Assembly (NCBI GenBank): GCA_965153355.1
Contig: OZ231127.1
Location: 71,734,001-71,798,000 of the forward strand
Direction of reading: 5' to 3'
From: Flaccisagitta enflata
Lineage: Eukaryota > Chaetognatha > Sagittoidea > Aphragmophora
DNA length: 64,000 nucleotides
The translations under genes were made by a program, and so were the position numbers. The notes beneath the pieces were generated by a model. That model was not told the origin of the DNA. It saw only the letters and a list, made by a program, of their open reading frames with translations, and made no database searches. Shown one piece after another: positions 21,201-33,129 of this stretch. Each line of letters begins with the position of its first letter. Position 1 is the first letter of the stretch.

Positions 21201-24200
21201 TTATTAATTGACTGAGTCTATGTCAATGACTCAGTCTTTCAAATGACTGTGCCTTTGTCAATGACTCATCTTTTTAATTAAATGAGCCTTTGTCAAAGCC
21301 TTTGTCATCCCTTCCACATTTATAAATAGCTCAGCTTTAGTCTTTTTTTCACAGCAAGCCTCAATGATTGACTCAACCCTGATCCAAACGCCTTGTGTTG
21401 TCCTACTAATAGTTACGTGGTAAAGCCGTTATTTCCTGACTGCGGTCCTCCCGAGTTGGCGGTCAAGTTGTTGGCCGCGGCCGTGATTCTCCTCGTGGCC
21501 GCAGTCAACGTCGTCGGCGTCAAATTCGCCACCAAAATCCAACTCGTCTTCACGGCGTCCAAACTTGTGGCGCTTTCTATCGTCGTCGGCGTTGGAGCTT
21601 ATTATCTTATTATATACGGGTTGGCAAACACACAACACATGACACATTCTTCTTCGTCGAATCCATTTTCTTTTTCTTTTTCTTCTTCTTCTTCTTCTTC
21701 TTCTTCTTCTTCTTCTTCTTCTTCTTCTTCTTCTTCTTCTTCTTCTTCTTCTTCTTCTTCTTCTTCTTCTTCTTCTTCTTCTTCTTCTTCTTCTTCTGCG
21801 TCTTCGTTTCTCTTTTTCCTCCTCTTTTTTTGTTTTTTCTTCGTCTTCTTCTTGTTCTTCTCTTTCTTCTTGTTCTTGTTCCTCTCCTCCTTCTTGTTCT
21901 TCTTTTTCTTCTTTGTCTTCTTGGTCTTCTTGGTCCTCTTGTTCTATTCCTTCTTTTTCTTCTTGTTGTTTTTGCTGCTGTTGTTGATGTTCTTCCTCTT
22001 CTTATTTCTCTTGTTTCTCTTCTTCTTCTCCTTCCTCTCCTTTTGCTTCTTCCTTCTTCTTTTGCTTCTTTATTCTTCTTTTTCTTTTGTTTTTCTTTTT
22101 GTTCTTCTCCATATTCCTTTAGAATTACTATGACGTCTGCATTGACAAGCCATTTGTTTTCAAAAGCCACTCAGCTATCACCGGGATACCCCATACAATT
22201 ATTGCCATCGAAATGCAATGAATTCTGTTATGATGTTATCTAACAGGAGCGGAGGAGGCAATGGAGTAGCGGCGTACTCATCTTGGGATGCCATTTGGGA
22301 GGATTCGACGAGTGACCCGGGCGCAGTCGCCATTGCAATCCTATCAGGATTCTGGGCTTTTGGAGGATGGAATTATCTCAACTTTCTTACGGGAGAATTA
22401 AAGGTATTTGACTTGGATGTCGGTGTGTACGTCGATTGGTTGATTCGTACTTGCGTAGGTAACAAAATCAGTTTTTCTTGTGGGAAATTAGCTGGGGTCT
22501 GATAATTTTTGCAACTCTACACCAGAAAAAAAACCTCACTCCTTTTCAATATCCAGCGCCCAGAACGAAATCTTCCTCTATCGATATTACTGGGCATGGC
22601 GATCGTGACAATATTCTACCTTCTGGCTAATGTGGCGTATTTCGCCGTCTTGCCGCCAGCGGACATGCTGCAGTCCGCAGCAGTCGCGGTCACTTTCGCT
22701 GAGAAAGCGCGGCTGCCGCTCGGCGCCATATTAACGCCGCTTTTTGTGGCGGCCTCGGTTTTCGGCGCCATGAATGGGCAAGTGCTGGGATCGTCAAGAG
22801 TTTACGTGCAAGGTGCATTTTGTTTCAATCTTCTTCTTCTGTTTTTTTTTCTTCTTTTCTTTTCTTTTCTTTTTTCTTTTTTTTCTTTTCTTTTCTTTTT
22901 TCTTTTCATTTCTTTTCTTTCATTATATTTTTCTGCATCTTTTGTTCTTCTTTCTTCTCTCTTCAGCTTCTTTTGTTTTCATCTCTTTTTTCTTTCTTTT
23001 TTTCTTCATTTTCATTTTCATTTTCATTTTCATTTTCATTTTCATTTTCATTTTCATTTTCATTTTCATTTTCATTTTCATTTTCATTTTCATTTTCATC
23101 TTCTTCTTCCTCTTCCTCTTCCTCTTCTTCGTCTTCTTATTCTCTTTTTCTTCTTTATCTCCCTAATCTTTCCTCCCCCAAACCATACAGGTGCCGTAGA
23201 CGGTCAACTTCCCCGCGCCCTGTCTATGATTTCCGTTTCCCAAATGACCCCGACTCCGGCGTTGGCGCTCATCGGCGCTCTTTCCGTCTTCCTCACTGCG
23301 TTTTTTGACGTCTTCGTTCTCATCAGTTATTTCGGACTCGTTTCCTGTCTCATGATCTTCGCCACGCTGGTCAGTTTTTAGGTGCGCCATAGCACCTCTT
23401 TAAGAGGCTTTGTCTGTTGGTCGGTCGGTTGGTCGGTTGGTCGGTCACGTCACGCTCGAGTTGAAAATCTCGAAAAGAAGCAAAAATCACTGGAAATGAT
23501 TCAGAAATATGCTAGGATGATTTCTAACCTTGGCGTCATAAAAAATGGCGGATTTTTAAAACCTATTTTAACCATCTTAATTTAAGAGAAACTAAGGAAA
23601 ATTGGTGATGGTTGGAAAGCTCTGTGAAAGATCTTTCATTTGAGTTGCGTCTGGATATAGTAGCTCAAACCGTTTAGAAATAACAGTGATTCAAAGAAAA
23701 CCTCTAATTTTTTACCCTTACGGTGTGTCATTAAAAAAGTCTGCTAATAATTTCATTATTACCAAAATGATAGAAGATTTTGTCCGATTGCCTTAAAATT
23801 TTCAGAGATGTCTAAATTGTGTGTCTTCTGATACCGGTTCAATTTTTGTGAGAATCGGAAATTTTTTACTATGGTTTTTGCATGTTCCTTTACAAACCCT
23901 CATCCAAATTCTTGAAAAATGATGCAATTTCAAAAAAACTTGTTTATTTCTGAATTATTTGAGCTCACACTCAGTTTACTTCTTTGGGAGAGGGCCCTAA
24001 ATATAGAACTTTGAAAGTACTCTAAAACTGTCATAGATTTTAACCATATATTCATGAACAAAACGCTCAATAAAATCCAATCACTGATTCTTTCAAACCA
24101 CAGTTTTGGAACCAACATTAAAATCTTTTGCATGGTGAAAATGGTAGTAAAAGTTGTCTGATTTGGATGAAATTTTAGGAGCTGTTAAAGGCAGGTATAT

Positions 24201-27200
24201 TGTACCACCATATCAAATTTTATCTTAATCGGATAAGGTTAAGTACGGTTTTTAAGAGATTATGTTAAGGTTATGATCGCTGACACACCGTACACGATTC
24301 GTAATTAATGGGAAGTACATTTACAAATAGACCATCGTCCAATTCTTGGTCATTCCAACCCATAATTGTGTGCTGAATGCCGGAAAACCGTCGCGAAATA
24401 TTTTCAGCTGTAATATTTTTGTTAGTCTGCTGATCTTTACAGCCTTCTCGATGATGGAAATTGAAAAATAATTGTTTACTTTATTTTCTTTATTATTTTT
24501 AAATAGGTAGGAAGAAAAACTTGGTATTGGTCTTGTTTGAAAGATATTTAGGAATCAAGGATGGATCATGGATATATTCAGGATGAGGGCCCCTGAGGGG
24601 GTCCTTCAGGGGCCCCTCAAGGGCCCATAATAGCCAAAATGGCAAAATATGATCAAATTCATTAGTCCCTTCTGTTCTCAGACCTCAAACCTGGCCTCTC
24701 AGGCCTCAAATCAGTTATCCAAACCTCAATTTATTGCTCTCAGGCTTCAAATCAGTCCTCTGACCTTCCAAGCCTTAATCCAACTCTCTCAAGGCTCAAG
24801 TCAGCCCTCTCAAGCTTAAATCAGCCTTCTTAGACCTCAATTTAGGCTCTTGAAGGCCTCTATAGCATCTCATCCACTTCTTCAGGCAGGACGTACGAAA
24901 TTCCCCCTGTGTTCTAGAGGACTTCGTCCCCTTTGGGGCCGCTGCCCTGCTTCCCCTCACTCCAAGTAACAATCACTCAAAGCAGGGCAACGGGTATCGC
25001 TGACCACATATTGCCCTTGGGCGACCTGTTTTTTCTTCAACAAATCAGGCTGGATACATGGTTATCCAAATCGTGTCCTGGTGGGCAGGGGTAGTAATGA
25101 ATGGCCCCTATATGAGTATAGATAGATGTGTGGCAGTGAGAGGGGCAGCGGCCCCAAAGGGGCCGATGACCTATGCTTAGTGAGTCTAAAGCCTCAAGGA
25201 TGAGAGTAGAACCTGAAAGGTTAGTTTTAACAAAATATCAGAACCAGTTGCTCATGGGCAATATGTGGTCAGCAATACCTATTGCCCTGCTTTGCATGGT
25301 TGTGAATTTGAGAAGGGGGCAGCAGGGCAGCGGCCTGAAGGGAACAAAGTCCTGTAGCACACAGGGGGACTTTCATCCGTCTGTTTGTCCTAAGGGCTGA
25401 TATGAAGCTTGAGAAGACTTATTGTAGGCCTGGGAGGGCTGATTTCAGGCTCCAGATAGCAGATTTCAGGGCTGAGAGGGCAGATTTCAGTTCTCAGATA
25501 AAGGATTTTTGGCCTGAGAGAGCAGAATTTAGGCCTGAGAGAGCAGATTTTATGTCAGAGAGGGCAGACTTTAGGCCTGAGAGGGCAGATTTCAGGCTTA
25601 TTGCAGGCAGTTTACAGGCCTTAGATGGCAGATTTTAGGCCTGAGAGGGCAGATTTCAGGCTTGAGAGAGCAAATTCCAGGCCTACCCTAAAATCAAAAG
25701 CAACTGATACCAGCAAAACCTTTATTGTGCCGTAAGTATTCATTTTTGGGCAGCGGCCCCGAAGGGGACGAAGTCCTGTAGAACACAGGGGGACTTTCGT
25801 TCGTCATTCCGTTCGTCCGTCCGTTCGTCCGTTCGTCCCCCCCAGGCCCTCTCAGGCCTGAAATCTGCCCTTTCAGGCCTGAAATTTACCCTCTCAGGCC
25901 TGAAATCTGCCTCTCAGGCCTTGAATCTGCCCTCTCAGGCCTTAAATCTGCCCTCCCAGGCCTGAAATCTGTCCTCTCAGGCCTGAAATCTGCTCTCACA
26001 GATTCAAGGCCTGAGAGGGCAGATTTCAGGTCTGAGAGGGTAAATTTCAGGCCTGAAAGGGCAGATTTCAGGCCTGAGAGGGCCTGGGGGGAACGGACGG
26101 ATGGATGGACGGACGGACGGAATGACGAACGAAAGTCCCCCTGTGTTCTACAGGACTTCGTCCCCTTCGGGGCCGCTGCCCTGCTTCCTCTCACTCCATT
26201 TCACAATCACGCAAAGCAGGGCAACGGGTATCGCTGACCACATATTGCCCTTGGGCGACCTGATAGAAATTTGGATTGGTTTTGTCTTAAAGCACACTAC
26301 CTACCATTTGGTCAGGCAAAATTTTATAGCTCTGGCTCTAGCACAGTTTTGGATAAAAATGTGATTTACCCCATGTGAGGTTTCTGAGAAAATTGATAAA
26401 CTGACCTCTGTTGCTTTAAATCGATGTTTTATCTTAATGAATCAGTCAAAAATGGCCAGATTGGTCTTAAATGTAAGATATTAGTTTCAGCTTACACATT
26501 TAATACAAGATTTACCAAGATACTGAAATTCGAAATGCAATTCTGATTTCAGGACCTGTTCTGACCCAAATTCTGCCAAATAGCCCAAATCCGAGCAATA
26601 TGGCCCAAATCTAAGCAAAATGGCCCAAATCCAAGCATAATGGCCAACAAAGCGGCCTAAATCTGATCAGAATGTAGGTATTGGAGGCCGCAACATGGGT
26701 TTGAGGGGCCAAAAAGATGGACCTCAGGCAAGAATTATTTTTTGGGGCAGTGGCCCCGAAGGGGACAAAGTCCTGTAGAACACTTTTGTTGGTCCATTCA
26801 TTCGTTCATTTGTTCGTTTTTTCGTCCGTCCCCCCCGGCTCTCTCAGGCCTGAAATCTGCCCTCTCAGGCCTGAAATCTGCCCTCTCAGGCCTGGAATCT
26901 GCCCTCTCAGGCCTGAAATCTGCCCTCTCAGGCCTAAAATCTGCCCTCTCAGCCCTTGAATCTGCCCTCTCAGGCCTTGAATCTGACGTCTCAGGCCCAA
27001 AATCTGCCTTGTCAAGCCTGAAATCTGCCCTTTCAGGCCATTAATCTGCCCTCACAGAAATAAGGCCTGAGACGGTGGATTTCAGGCCTGATAAAGCATA
27101 TTTTAGGCTTGAGAGGGCAGATTTCAGGCCTGAGAGAGCCTGAGGGGGACAGATAGATGGATGGATGGACAGACAAATGAACGGACAAACAAAAGTCCCC

Positions 27201-29308
27201 ATGTGTTCTACAGGACTTTGTCCTCTTTGGGGCCGCTGCTCTGCTTCCTCTCACTCCAATTCACGATCATGCAAAGCAGGGCAACGGGTATCGCTGACCA
27301 CATTATGCCTTTGGGCAACCTGTTTGGCTAGAAATGGGCCATATTGCTTGGATTTGGGCTATTTGGCAGAATCTGGGTCAGAATAGGCCCCAAAGGAGAC
27401 TAAGCCCTGAGGATGGGGTGGGGGGGATGTACGGATGGACGTAGGGATGGACAGATTCCCCCTGTGTTCTCCAGGACTTTGTCCCCTATGGGGTCACTGC
27501 CCAAAAGCAGGGTAAGGGTTATTGCTGACCACATATTGCCCTTGTGCGACTGGTATTGCCTGAAGAGCAGATTTAAGGTCAGGCGCCAGGCTTGAGGCCT
27601 AAAGGGCAGAATTGAGGTATTGAAATCTGATGAGGCCTGGAGGGCTGATTTGAGGTCTTGAGGGCAAATATGAGGTCTGGAAAGCTGATTTGAGGGCATG
27701 AGGGCCAAAATCAGGCCTGAGAATGCTGATTTGAGGACCCAATAACTTATCAAGGGGGGTGGATGGACATTCAACCATGTCCTACAGCTATTGCCCAAAA
27801 ATGGGACCAGCTAACTGACAGCAACAGGACCGATGACTTACTGCTTAGGCATGTGGGCAATAGCTTGTACCTAAATGGGCTTCTAATGGCATCAATTTTG
27901 GTCTGAAAAATTTGCATCTTGCTGTCCGCGCCTTACCTTGAATTTTCCTTCAGCCTATAGGAAACCAAAAATTTCAAAGGGCTTAAATCTCTGTTTTGAC
28001 TGCAGATTTTGCAGAAAAAACTGTTACCGACAAAGACGGACCGACAAAGCGGGATGTAGAGTCGCGTAGCACGTGACTAAAAACAGATGCCTATCCATGA
28101 AACTATATCACTTCCTTTAAGAGTAAAGAAGATGCAGTTGATGACCCATTCCAGCATACCCTCCAGTAGGGACTGGATATTGTCAGACCAAACAACTAAA
28201 TTGTTCAAAAGCTAATCATTGTATACATAAATATCGATTATAAGGGTGTAAACAGACATTAATCATCAAAGTGACTCCTTTATGCTCAAAACTGATTTGC
28301 ACCTTCAATACCTTGGGTGGACTTGGCGATGGACGAAAATATTACAGCTAAAATTTTTTCGCGACAGTTTTCCGGCATTCAGCACACAATTTTGAGGTGG
28401 AATGATAAAGAATTGGACGATGGTCTGTTTGTAAATGTATTTCCCATTGATTACGAATCGTGCGTAAGGGTGAAAAAAGAGAAGTGTTTTTCAAATTGAT
28501 GTAGCTTCTAAACCATTTGAGCGACAATGTTGCGACACGACTCAAATGAAAGATATTTCAAAGAGCTTTCTAGACATCACCAATTTTCCTTAGTTTCTCT
28601 CAAATTAAGTTTGTCAAAATAGGTTTTAAAAATCCGCCATTTTTTATGACGCCAAGGTTAGATGCGCCATAGCATCTCTATAAGAAGCTCTGTCCGTCCG
28701 TCCGTCCATCTGTCGGTCACGCTCGAATGGAAAATCGCTAAAAATGTTTGAAAACTCATTTCGTTCATCATAAATGATACTTGTCATTTCATTCACCAAT
28801 ATAATCAGCTATGGTTAGGTCTTATAGAGCTGGGGATAGGTCGGATAGGTCTGGTTATAGGTCTTAGGATAGGTCTGACAGAGCTGGTGATGGGTCTGAT
28901 AGAGCTCAGGATATGTCTGATAGTGCTTGGGAAAGGTCTGATAGAGCTCGGGAGAGGCCTGATAGAGCTCGGGATAGATCTTATAGAGCTAGGAATGGTC
29001 TGATAGAGCTAGGGATAGGTCTGGCGGAGCTAGGGATAGCTATGGATTAATAACACCTGGCGCGATAGGTCTGATAGAGCTAGGAATGGTCTGATAGAGC
29101 TAGGGATAGGTCTGATGGGCATAGGGATGGCTATGAATTAATAAAGCTCGGTGCACCGTCTTGGCCCATGTATCCGGCCTTGTTTGGTTAGAAGTAGTTG
29201 CCTGAGCGCATCTGACTATCTCAGTATTTTATTGCTATGCTAATAACAGATAGATCAAATTGACTTTAAGGTAAGCAAACAGAAACAATCCCCCCCGACA
29301 CGCACGCA

Positions 29309-29392
<84 letters not shown>

Positions 29393-29884
29393 ATACAGTG
29401 TGGCTTGTTACATTGGCGTCGTACGAAGCCCGAGTTACGATCTCCCGTGTCAACGCCTATCGCACTTCCGGTCTCCATGTTAATCTACGTGACGCTTTTA
29501 ATCGGACTCACCGTCAAAAGACAATTCTGGGACAGTCTGGTTGGACTCGCCATCGTCGCTTCCGGAGTTCCAGTCTACTTAGTCTTTGTCCAACGAAAAG
29601 GAGGAAACGAAAGGCAAGGAAAGGACAAGGAGAAGGTCGTGGTGGAGGAGGAGGAGGACCAGAAGACGCGGAGTAATAAGGTAGAAGGCAAGCAGGGTGA
29701 GACGAATGACATTGGAATGACTGAGAAAGCCGGGCAGAAGAAGACAAAGGGATCGATTGAGAGTATTGATACGAAATCAGACAAAAAGCAGACGAAAATC
29801 CAGAACACGACGACGAAAATAACGATTGTTATTCAAAAAGTCTTCGGAGTTATTGAACAAGAAACAGGGAGGAAAACAAATTGA
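17836..29884 (+). CDS. LAT-type amino-acid transporter (SLC7, APC superfamily), 7 exons
   Basis: Exons: 17836-18124, 20701-20998, 21413-21619, 22247-22403, 22557-22812, 23191-23369, 29399-29884 (stop TGA). All have GT-AG introns and consistent phases, giving about 623 residues. Marks of SLC7 light chains: GVIIGSGIFVSP (unwound TM1 substrate site), CYAEIGTLIPRSGGEYAY, WAFGGWNYLNFLTGELK, RNLPLSI, and KPELRSPV near the end of the core. The Cys in KPLFPDCGPPELAVK is where LATs form the disulphide with the SLC3A2-type heavy chain, so a heteromeric plasma-membrane exchanger is expected. Typical LATs have about 500 residues; the excess is a charged Ser/Lys-rich N-terminus (about 85 residues) and a basic/acidic C-terminal tail. 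The start is the first ATG after an in-frame stop at 17800. AATAAA at 30225-30230 could be the poly(A) signal. Introns 1 and 6 (2.6 and 6.0 kb) are full of A and B elements. Confidence 0.93.
18135..18250 (+). repeat. (GA)n microsatellite in SLC7 intron 1
   Basis: Starts about 10 bp after the exon 1 donor. The exon's open frame runs on into it as RERE, which is not coding. Confidence 0.95.
18280..18700 (-). mobile_element. B-family element B5 (diverged)
   Basis: On the minus strand the arms carry the CTATGCTTTCACA version of the B arm, and the interior repeats GGCCCAAATCCCAGCCTC. The tail ends with CAA-GCCTT-TTG plus ACTATT. The 5' arm is GGGCAACGGCCCCGAAGGGG. Confidence 0.7.
18729..19500 (-). 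mobile_element. B-family element B6
   Basis: The tail (GCC-TTTG-GGC then TGCTATT on the minus strand) lies at the left, followed by the arm at 18786-18853 with a GTCC array. The interior repeats units around GGCCAGAATCTGGGTC and ATTTGGGCCATTTTG. The second arm ends at 19500. Confidence 0.8.
19531..20618 (+). mobile_element. B-family element B7 interrupted by B8
   Basis: The head at 19531 carries the GAACACAGGGG arm. The unusual interior has four to five units containing CAATTTCCCATG.TATTCAATGGGAA. After the B8 insertion it resumes with the inverted arm at 20493 and the tail GGGCAACGGGTATTGCTGACC, ending GCCC-TTA-GGC plus GACTGGTT. Confidence 0.75.
19865..20453 (-). mobile_element. B-family element B8 nested in B7
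   Basis: Complete element with the CGC-TTTT-GCG tail type and CCTATG arms, nearly identical in design to B2. Its interior holds about 15 copies of a 20-bp unit (GGGATTTGAG CCTCGAGGCT), the most regular minisatellite in the window. The unit's core GCCTCGAGGC is a perfect palindrome. Confidence 0.9.
21030..21330 (+). repeat. Degenerate minisatellite in SLC7 intron 2
   Basis: Units of roughly 35 bp built on ATTGACTGAGCC and GTCAATGACTCAGC alternate through most of the intron. No exon is hidden here; the flanking exons splice in phase. Confidence 0.75.
21660..21800 (+). repeat. (TTC)n microsatellite in SLC7 intron 3
   Basis: Long TTC run followed by about 300 bp of impure TTC/TTG pyrimidine tract up to 22120. 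The poly-S frame continuing exon 3 is not coding. Confidence 0.95.
22820..23160 (+). repeat. Pyrimidine tract with (TTTTCA)n in SLC7 intron 5
   Basis: Impure TTTTC sequence, then about 15 copies of the hexamer TTTTCA (23008-23097), then TTCCTC. It ends near the exon 6 acceptor at 23190. Confidence 0.95.
23379..23460 (+). mobile_element. A3 element head at the SLC7 exon 6 donor
   Basis: TTTTTAG plus the hairpin GGTGC-GCCATA-GCACC, CTCTTTAAGAG and a GTCG/GTTG array. It begins only about 8 bp after the splice donor at 23370. Its own 3' end was not identified. Confidence 0.7.
23515..24420 (+). repeat. D repeat, long copy
   Basis: Starts CTAACCTTGGCGTCATAAA. Both its start and the stretch 24285-24415 recur inverted at 28318-28662. 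It contains TACGGTGTGTCA and, further on, the inverse GACACACCGTA. AT-rich, with no supported gene. Probably a degraded transposon of unknown type. Confidence 0.65.
24584..24631. repeat. GC-rich palindrome
   Basis: GGGCCCCTGAGG and CCTTCAGGGGCCCC with CAAGGGCCC form overlapping inverted repeats in otherwise AT-rich DNA, directly before a truncated B element. Confidence 0.6.
24665..25030 (+). mobile_element. B-family element B9, 5'-truncated
   Basis: Internal CTCTCAGGCCTCAAATC units, the 3' arm (CCCCTGTGTTCTAGAGG) and a full tail ending GCCC-TT-GGGC plus GACCTGTT. The 5' arm is missing. Confidence 0.8.
25108..25180 (-). mobile_element. B-family fragment B10
   Basis: Only part of the tail and one arm of the CCTATG type (GGGCAGCGGCCCC, GGGGCCGATGACCTATG) are present. 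Confidence 0.65.
25252..25684 (-). mobile_element. B-family element B11, lacking the far arm
   Basis: On the minus strand this shows the tail GGGCAATAGGTATTGCTGACC, one arm (with a small deletion), then about 15 units around GGGCAGATTTCAGGCCTGA running to 25684. No second arm follows. Confidence 0.7.
25686..26540 (+). mobile_element. Diverged copy of the 49946-type MITE, split by B12
   Basis: ACCAGCAAAACCTTTATTG at 25712 and TTGGATTGGTTTTGTC at 26269 match adjacent sequence of the element at 49946-50708, with B12 between. The right end is lost. Confidence 0.7.
25748..26264 (+). mobile_element. B-family element B12 (complete)
   Basis: Both arms are present. The interior units CTCTCAGGCCTGAAATCTGC also appear in inverted orientation in the second half, making the whole element a large hairpin. 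The tail ends GCCC-TT-GGGC plus GACCTGAT. The host MITE fixes the borders. Confidence 0.9.
26745..27324 (+). mobile_element. B-family element B13 (complete)
   Basis: Arm GGGCAGTGGCCCCGAAGGGG, GTTC/GTCC array, about ten units of CTCTCAGGCCTGAAATCTGC. The inverted half, second arm and tail end at AACCTGTT. Confidence 0.85.
27325..27551 (+). mobile_element. B-family element B14, 3' part
   Basis: Short interior, second arm (CCCCTGTGTTCTCCAGG) and tail with GCCC-TTGT-GCGACTGG. 27552-28019 then repeats GGCCTGAGGGC.GATTTGAGG units that may be the interior of a further broken copy. Confidence 0.65.
28020..28085 (-). mobile_element. A2 element head
   Basis: On the minus strand TTTTTAG plus GTCACG-TGCTA-CGCGAC (one mismatch), CTCTACATCCCGC and a short GTCC/GTCG array. 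A weak 3' end (AACAAATCAGGCTGGATACA, minus strand) at about 25043 may be its partner, with B elements nested between. Confidence 0.65.
28318..28662 (-). repeat. D repeat, short inverted copy
   Basis: Inverted match to both ends of the D repeat at 23515-24420 with the middle removed. The 60-codon open frame across it is not convincing. Confidence 0.65.
28658..29185 (+). mobile_element. A3 element (about 528 bp)
   Basis: TTAG plus the hairpin GATGC-GCCATA-GCATC, CTCTATAAGA, a GTCC array, then a minisatellite of about 22 bp (TCTGATAGAGCTAGGGATAGG, 28800-29110). The 3' end has GTATCCGGCC and TTGTTT. Confidence 0.75.
29291..29391 (+). repeat. (GCAC)n(CA)n microsatellite before SLC7 exon 7
   Basis: Runs up to 7 bp before the acceptor (CATACAG, 29398). 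Confidence 0.95.
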
Positions 29885-30333
29885 CAAAAACGGAATCAAA
29901 ATTGACAAGAACTGATCTCATGTATACATGGAAAAAGAGATAGGTCAAAACAAAAAATGAAAAAGCTGTGGCAGAAAAGCTTCTACCGAGATGATAAGAT
30001 GCGCTCACCCAGTTTTTGCGTTTGAGTTTTCATAGACAAACTTGTCGACTATTGTCTACAGAGAGGGCTTCCTATGCTGGTCGGTAACTGACGGCACTGC
30101 TCGTTGATCTTTGCATTTAGCTATCTATACTTGTCGAGCTCGATCATGGATTCCAAAAAATCGTCTCTCTCCCTCTTTGATCATTGACAAAGAAGTGTCA
30201 AGGCCTTGTCTTTTCAGTTTTGCGAATAAATATTTTGTCTGTCTTCCATAAAGAGATTAAAACTATGTATGGCGTTTAAATGAGTTGGTTTTTCCTTTAT
30301 ATCTATCTAGCCACGGTTGTCCTGTATGATAGG

Positions 30334-31436
<1,103 letters not shown>

Positions 31437-31718
31437 ATGATAGGGTAGTGCAAGTACCTGTAAATATTCTAGCTAGTGTCCCAGTCTGGCATTTTCCTAA
31501 AAGCCAAGACAAAACTTTTAATTTCAAACCATCCCGTTAAGCTCTAAGCAATCGCTGAACTTTCTTGACTATTCTCTCAATTAGCTCATCATAATAGAGA
31601 AGTGCACACGATATTGGAGAGACAAAATTCAAAATAAAATAGTAACAACCAGGTTCGTCATTAAATTGATTAGTCACACGTGCTATGAAAAGGATTTCCA
31701 ACATGGTGGGAGTATAAG

Positions 31719-31792
31719 GTTGCCTTCTAGTCTAATGGTCGGCGCATAGCTCTCAAAATCTGAGGATAAAAAACAGGTTCTAGGGCCTTCCT
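31719..31792 (+). repeat. Possible tRNA-derived (SINE-like) sequence
   Basis: TAGTCTAATGGTCGGCGC resembles a tRNA D arm/A box, and CAGGTTCTAGGGCC about 45 bp later resembles a T arm/B box. The acceptor stem does not pair and the anticodon loop is irregular, so it is not a working tRNA. The rest of 31445-33129 is AT-rich with no gene seen. Confidence 0.35.
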
Positions 31793-32160
31793 AAACATAA
31801 ATTCATAATTTTTCTCAAATCCATGAAAAAGTAGTAATGATCAAGTTGTTTTTATTCTGACAATACGGCTCATCCTTGCTAGAATGGGAAATGAATAATG
31901 TTTGTGCAGTTAAGTGAATATAGATGCAAATAGACCTGTTGGATCATCTATCGTAACATTCAGTCTTTCAGAGCACCATCTTTCCATTTCATTAAAATGG
32001 TAATTACCAAAAATATTCAAGATTTAAACAAATCTTAAAGGAGGAAATATGCAATTATGTAAAGTCACTGACTTAAGTCAGGATAAGATTTTTACAGGGG
32101 TATCATCAGAAAAATTTACTTCCTCCTCAATTTATGAGATGCTCATTTAAAGAAACAGTA

Positions 32161-32216
32161 TTTAGTTGCAACTATAGAAACCTTTGTCCGTCCGTCCGTA
32201 GGAAAGGTGAAAAGTG
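32161..32216 (+). mobile_element. Degenerate A-family head
   Basis: TTTAGTTGCAACTATAGAAA followed by CTTTGTCCGTCCGTCC looks like a decayed A1 start. No 3' end was found. Confidence 0.45.
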
Positions 32217-33129
32217 TAAAATCGCTCATTTTCACCGCTGCTTCCCAATAATGGTCTTATCCTGCTAGTCATTTTAAGGGCATTCCTTCTCGATTATCTG
32301 GACGGATGATCGGACCGCCCAAGGCAGATTAGATACACAAAATAAATTAGAGAAAAATATTAAATATTGGATACGACAAAACGATAGATAACCTTAAAGC
32401 ATACCGGTTACACATGTTTTTATCGAATTGCTCACATGCAACTGTTGCCCCCGAAAAAGCTTTTATATTCATTTGTTTTATAATGCTTTCTCAATTCTTT
32501 TGCACAAACCATGACTTAGTTTTCATATTTCACATACTTTATGGCTTACAAAGTAGGCCAGTAGCAGGACCAATACCTCTTTGACAAATGTTGCATTTGG
32601 CAGTGTCCGCCAAAGCAAGTTCGAGGATACACATGACAAAAAGTAGGACACGAGCAACTGAAACCTTCACAATTTACAGTTTATTGTATATTATAGGTAA
32701 GAAAGTTGTGCCAGAATATCATTATGCTTCTCCCGACATACAAGAGCCCAGGATTCATGCAACGCCATTAGGTCGAAAGAAATCCTAATCCATATTACCA
32801 GGATCGTTGCATCTTTGTTTGTCCATTACCACTTTTTTCTGATTTTACTAAAAATTTGAACAACAAATACTTTAACATTTACATTTCTTTCAACATGAGC
32901 GAGATCAGCTGAATATTTAGTTCGCCTCCGCGGCCTCAACTGTTTGGGCAGCGTTACATTTAGGATAATACTGCGGCAGCATTAATAAAAATTTGAAAAA
33001 AAAAAAGAAAAACGAGAACAATAATAAAGCATGTGGGTTTAATGAGTAGCAAAATAATGAAAAATTTGAAAAGCAATTAATGCAGGAATTAATTACACAA
33101 GAATTCTTTCTTGTTATAACACAATCTTT

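Noticed and set aside
21610-22170. 186-codon Lys/Arg-rich minus-strand frame
   Set aside because: Antisense of the TTC tract in SLC7 intron 3.
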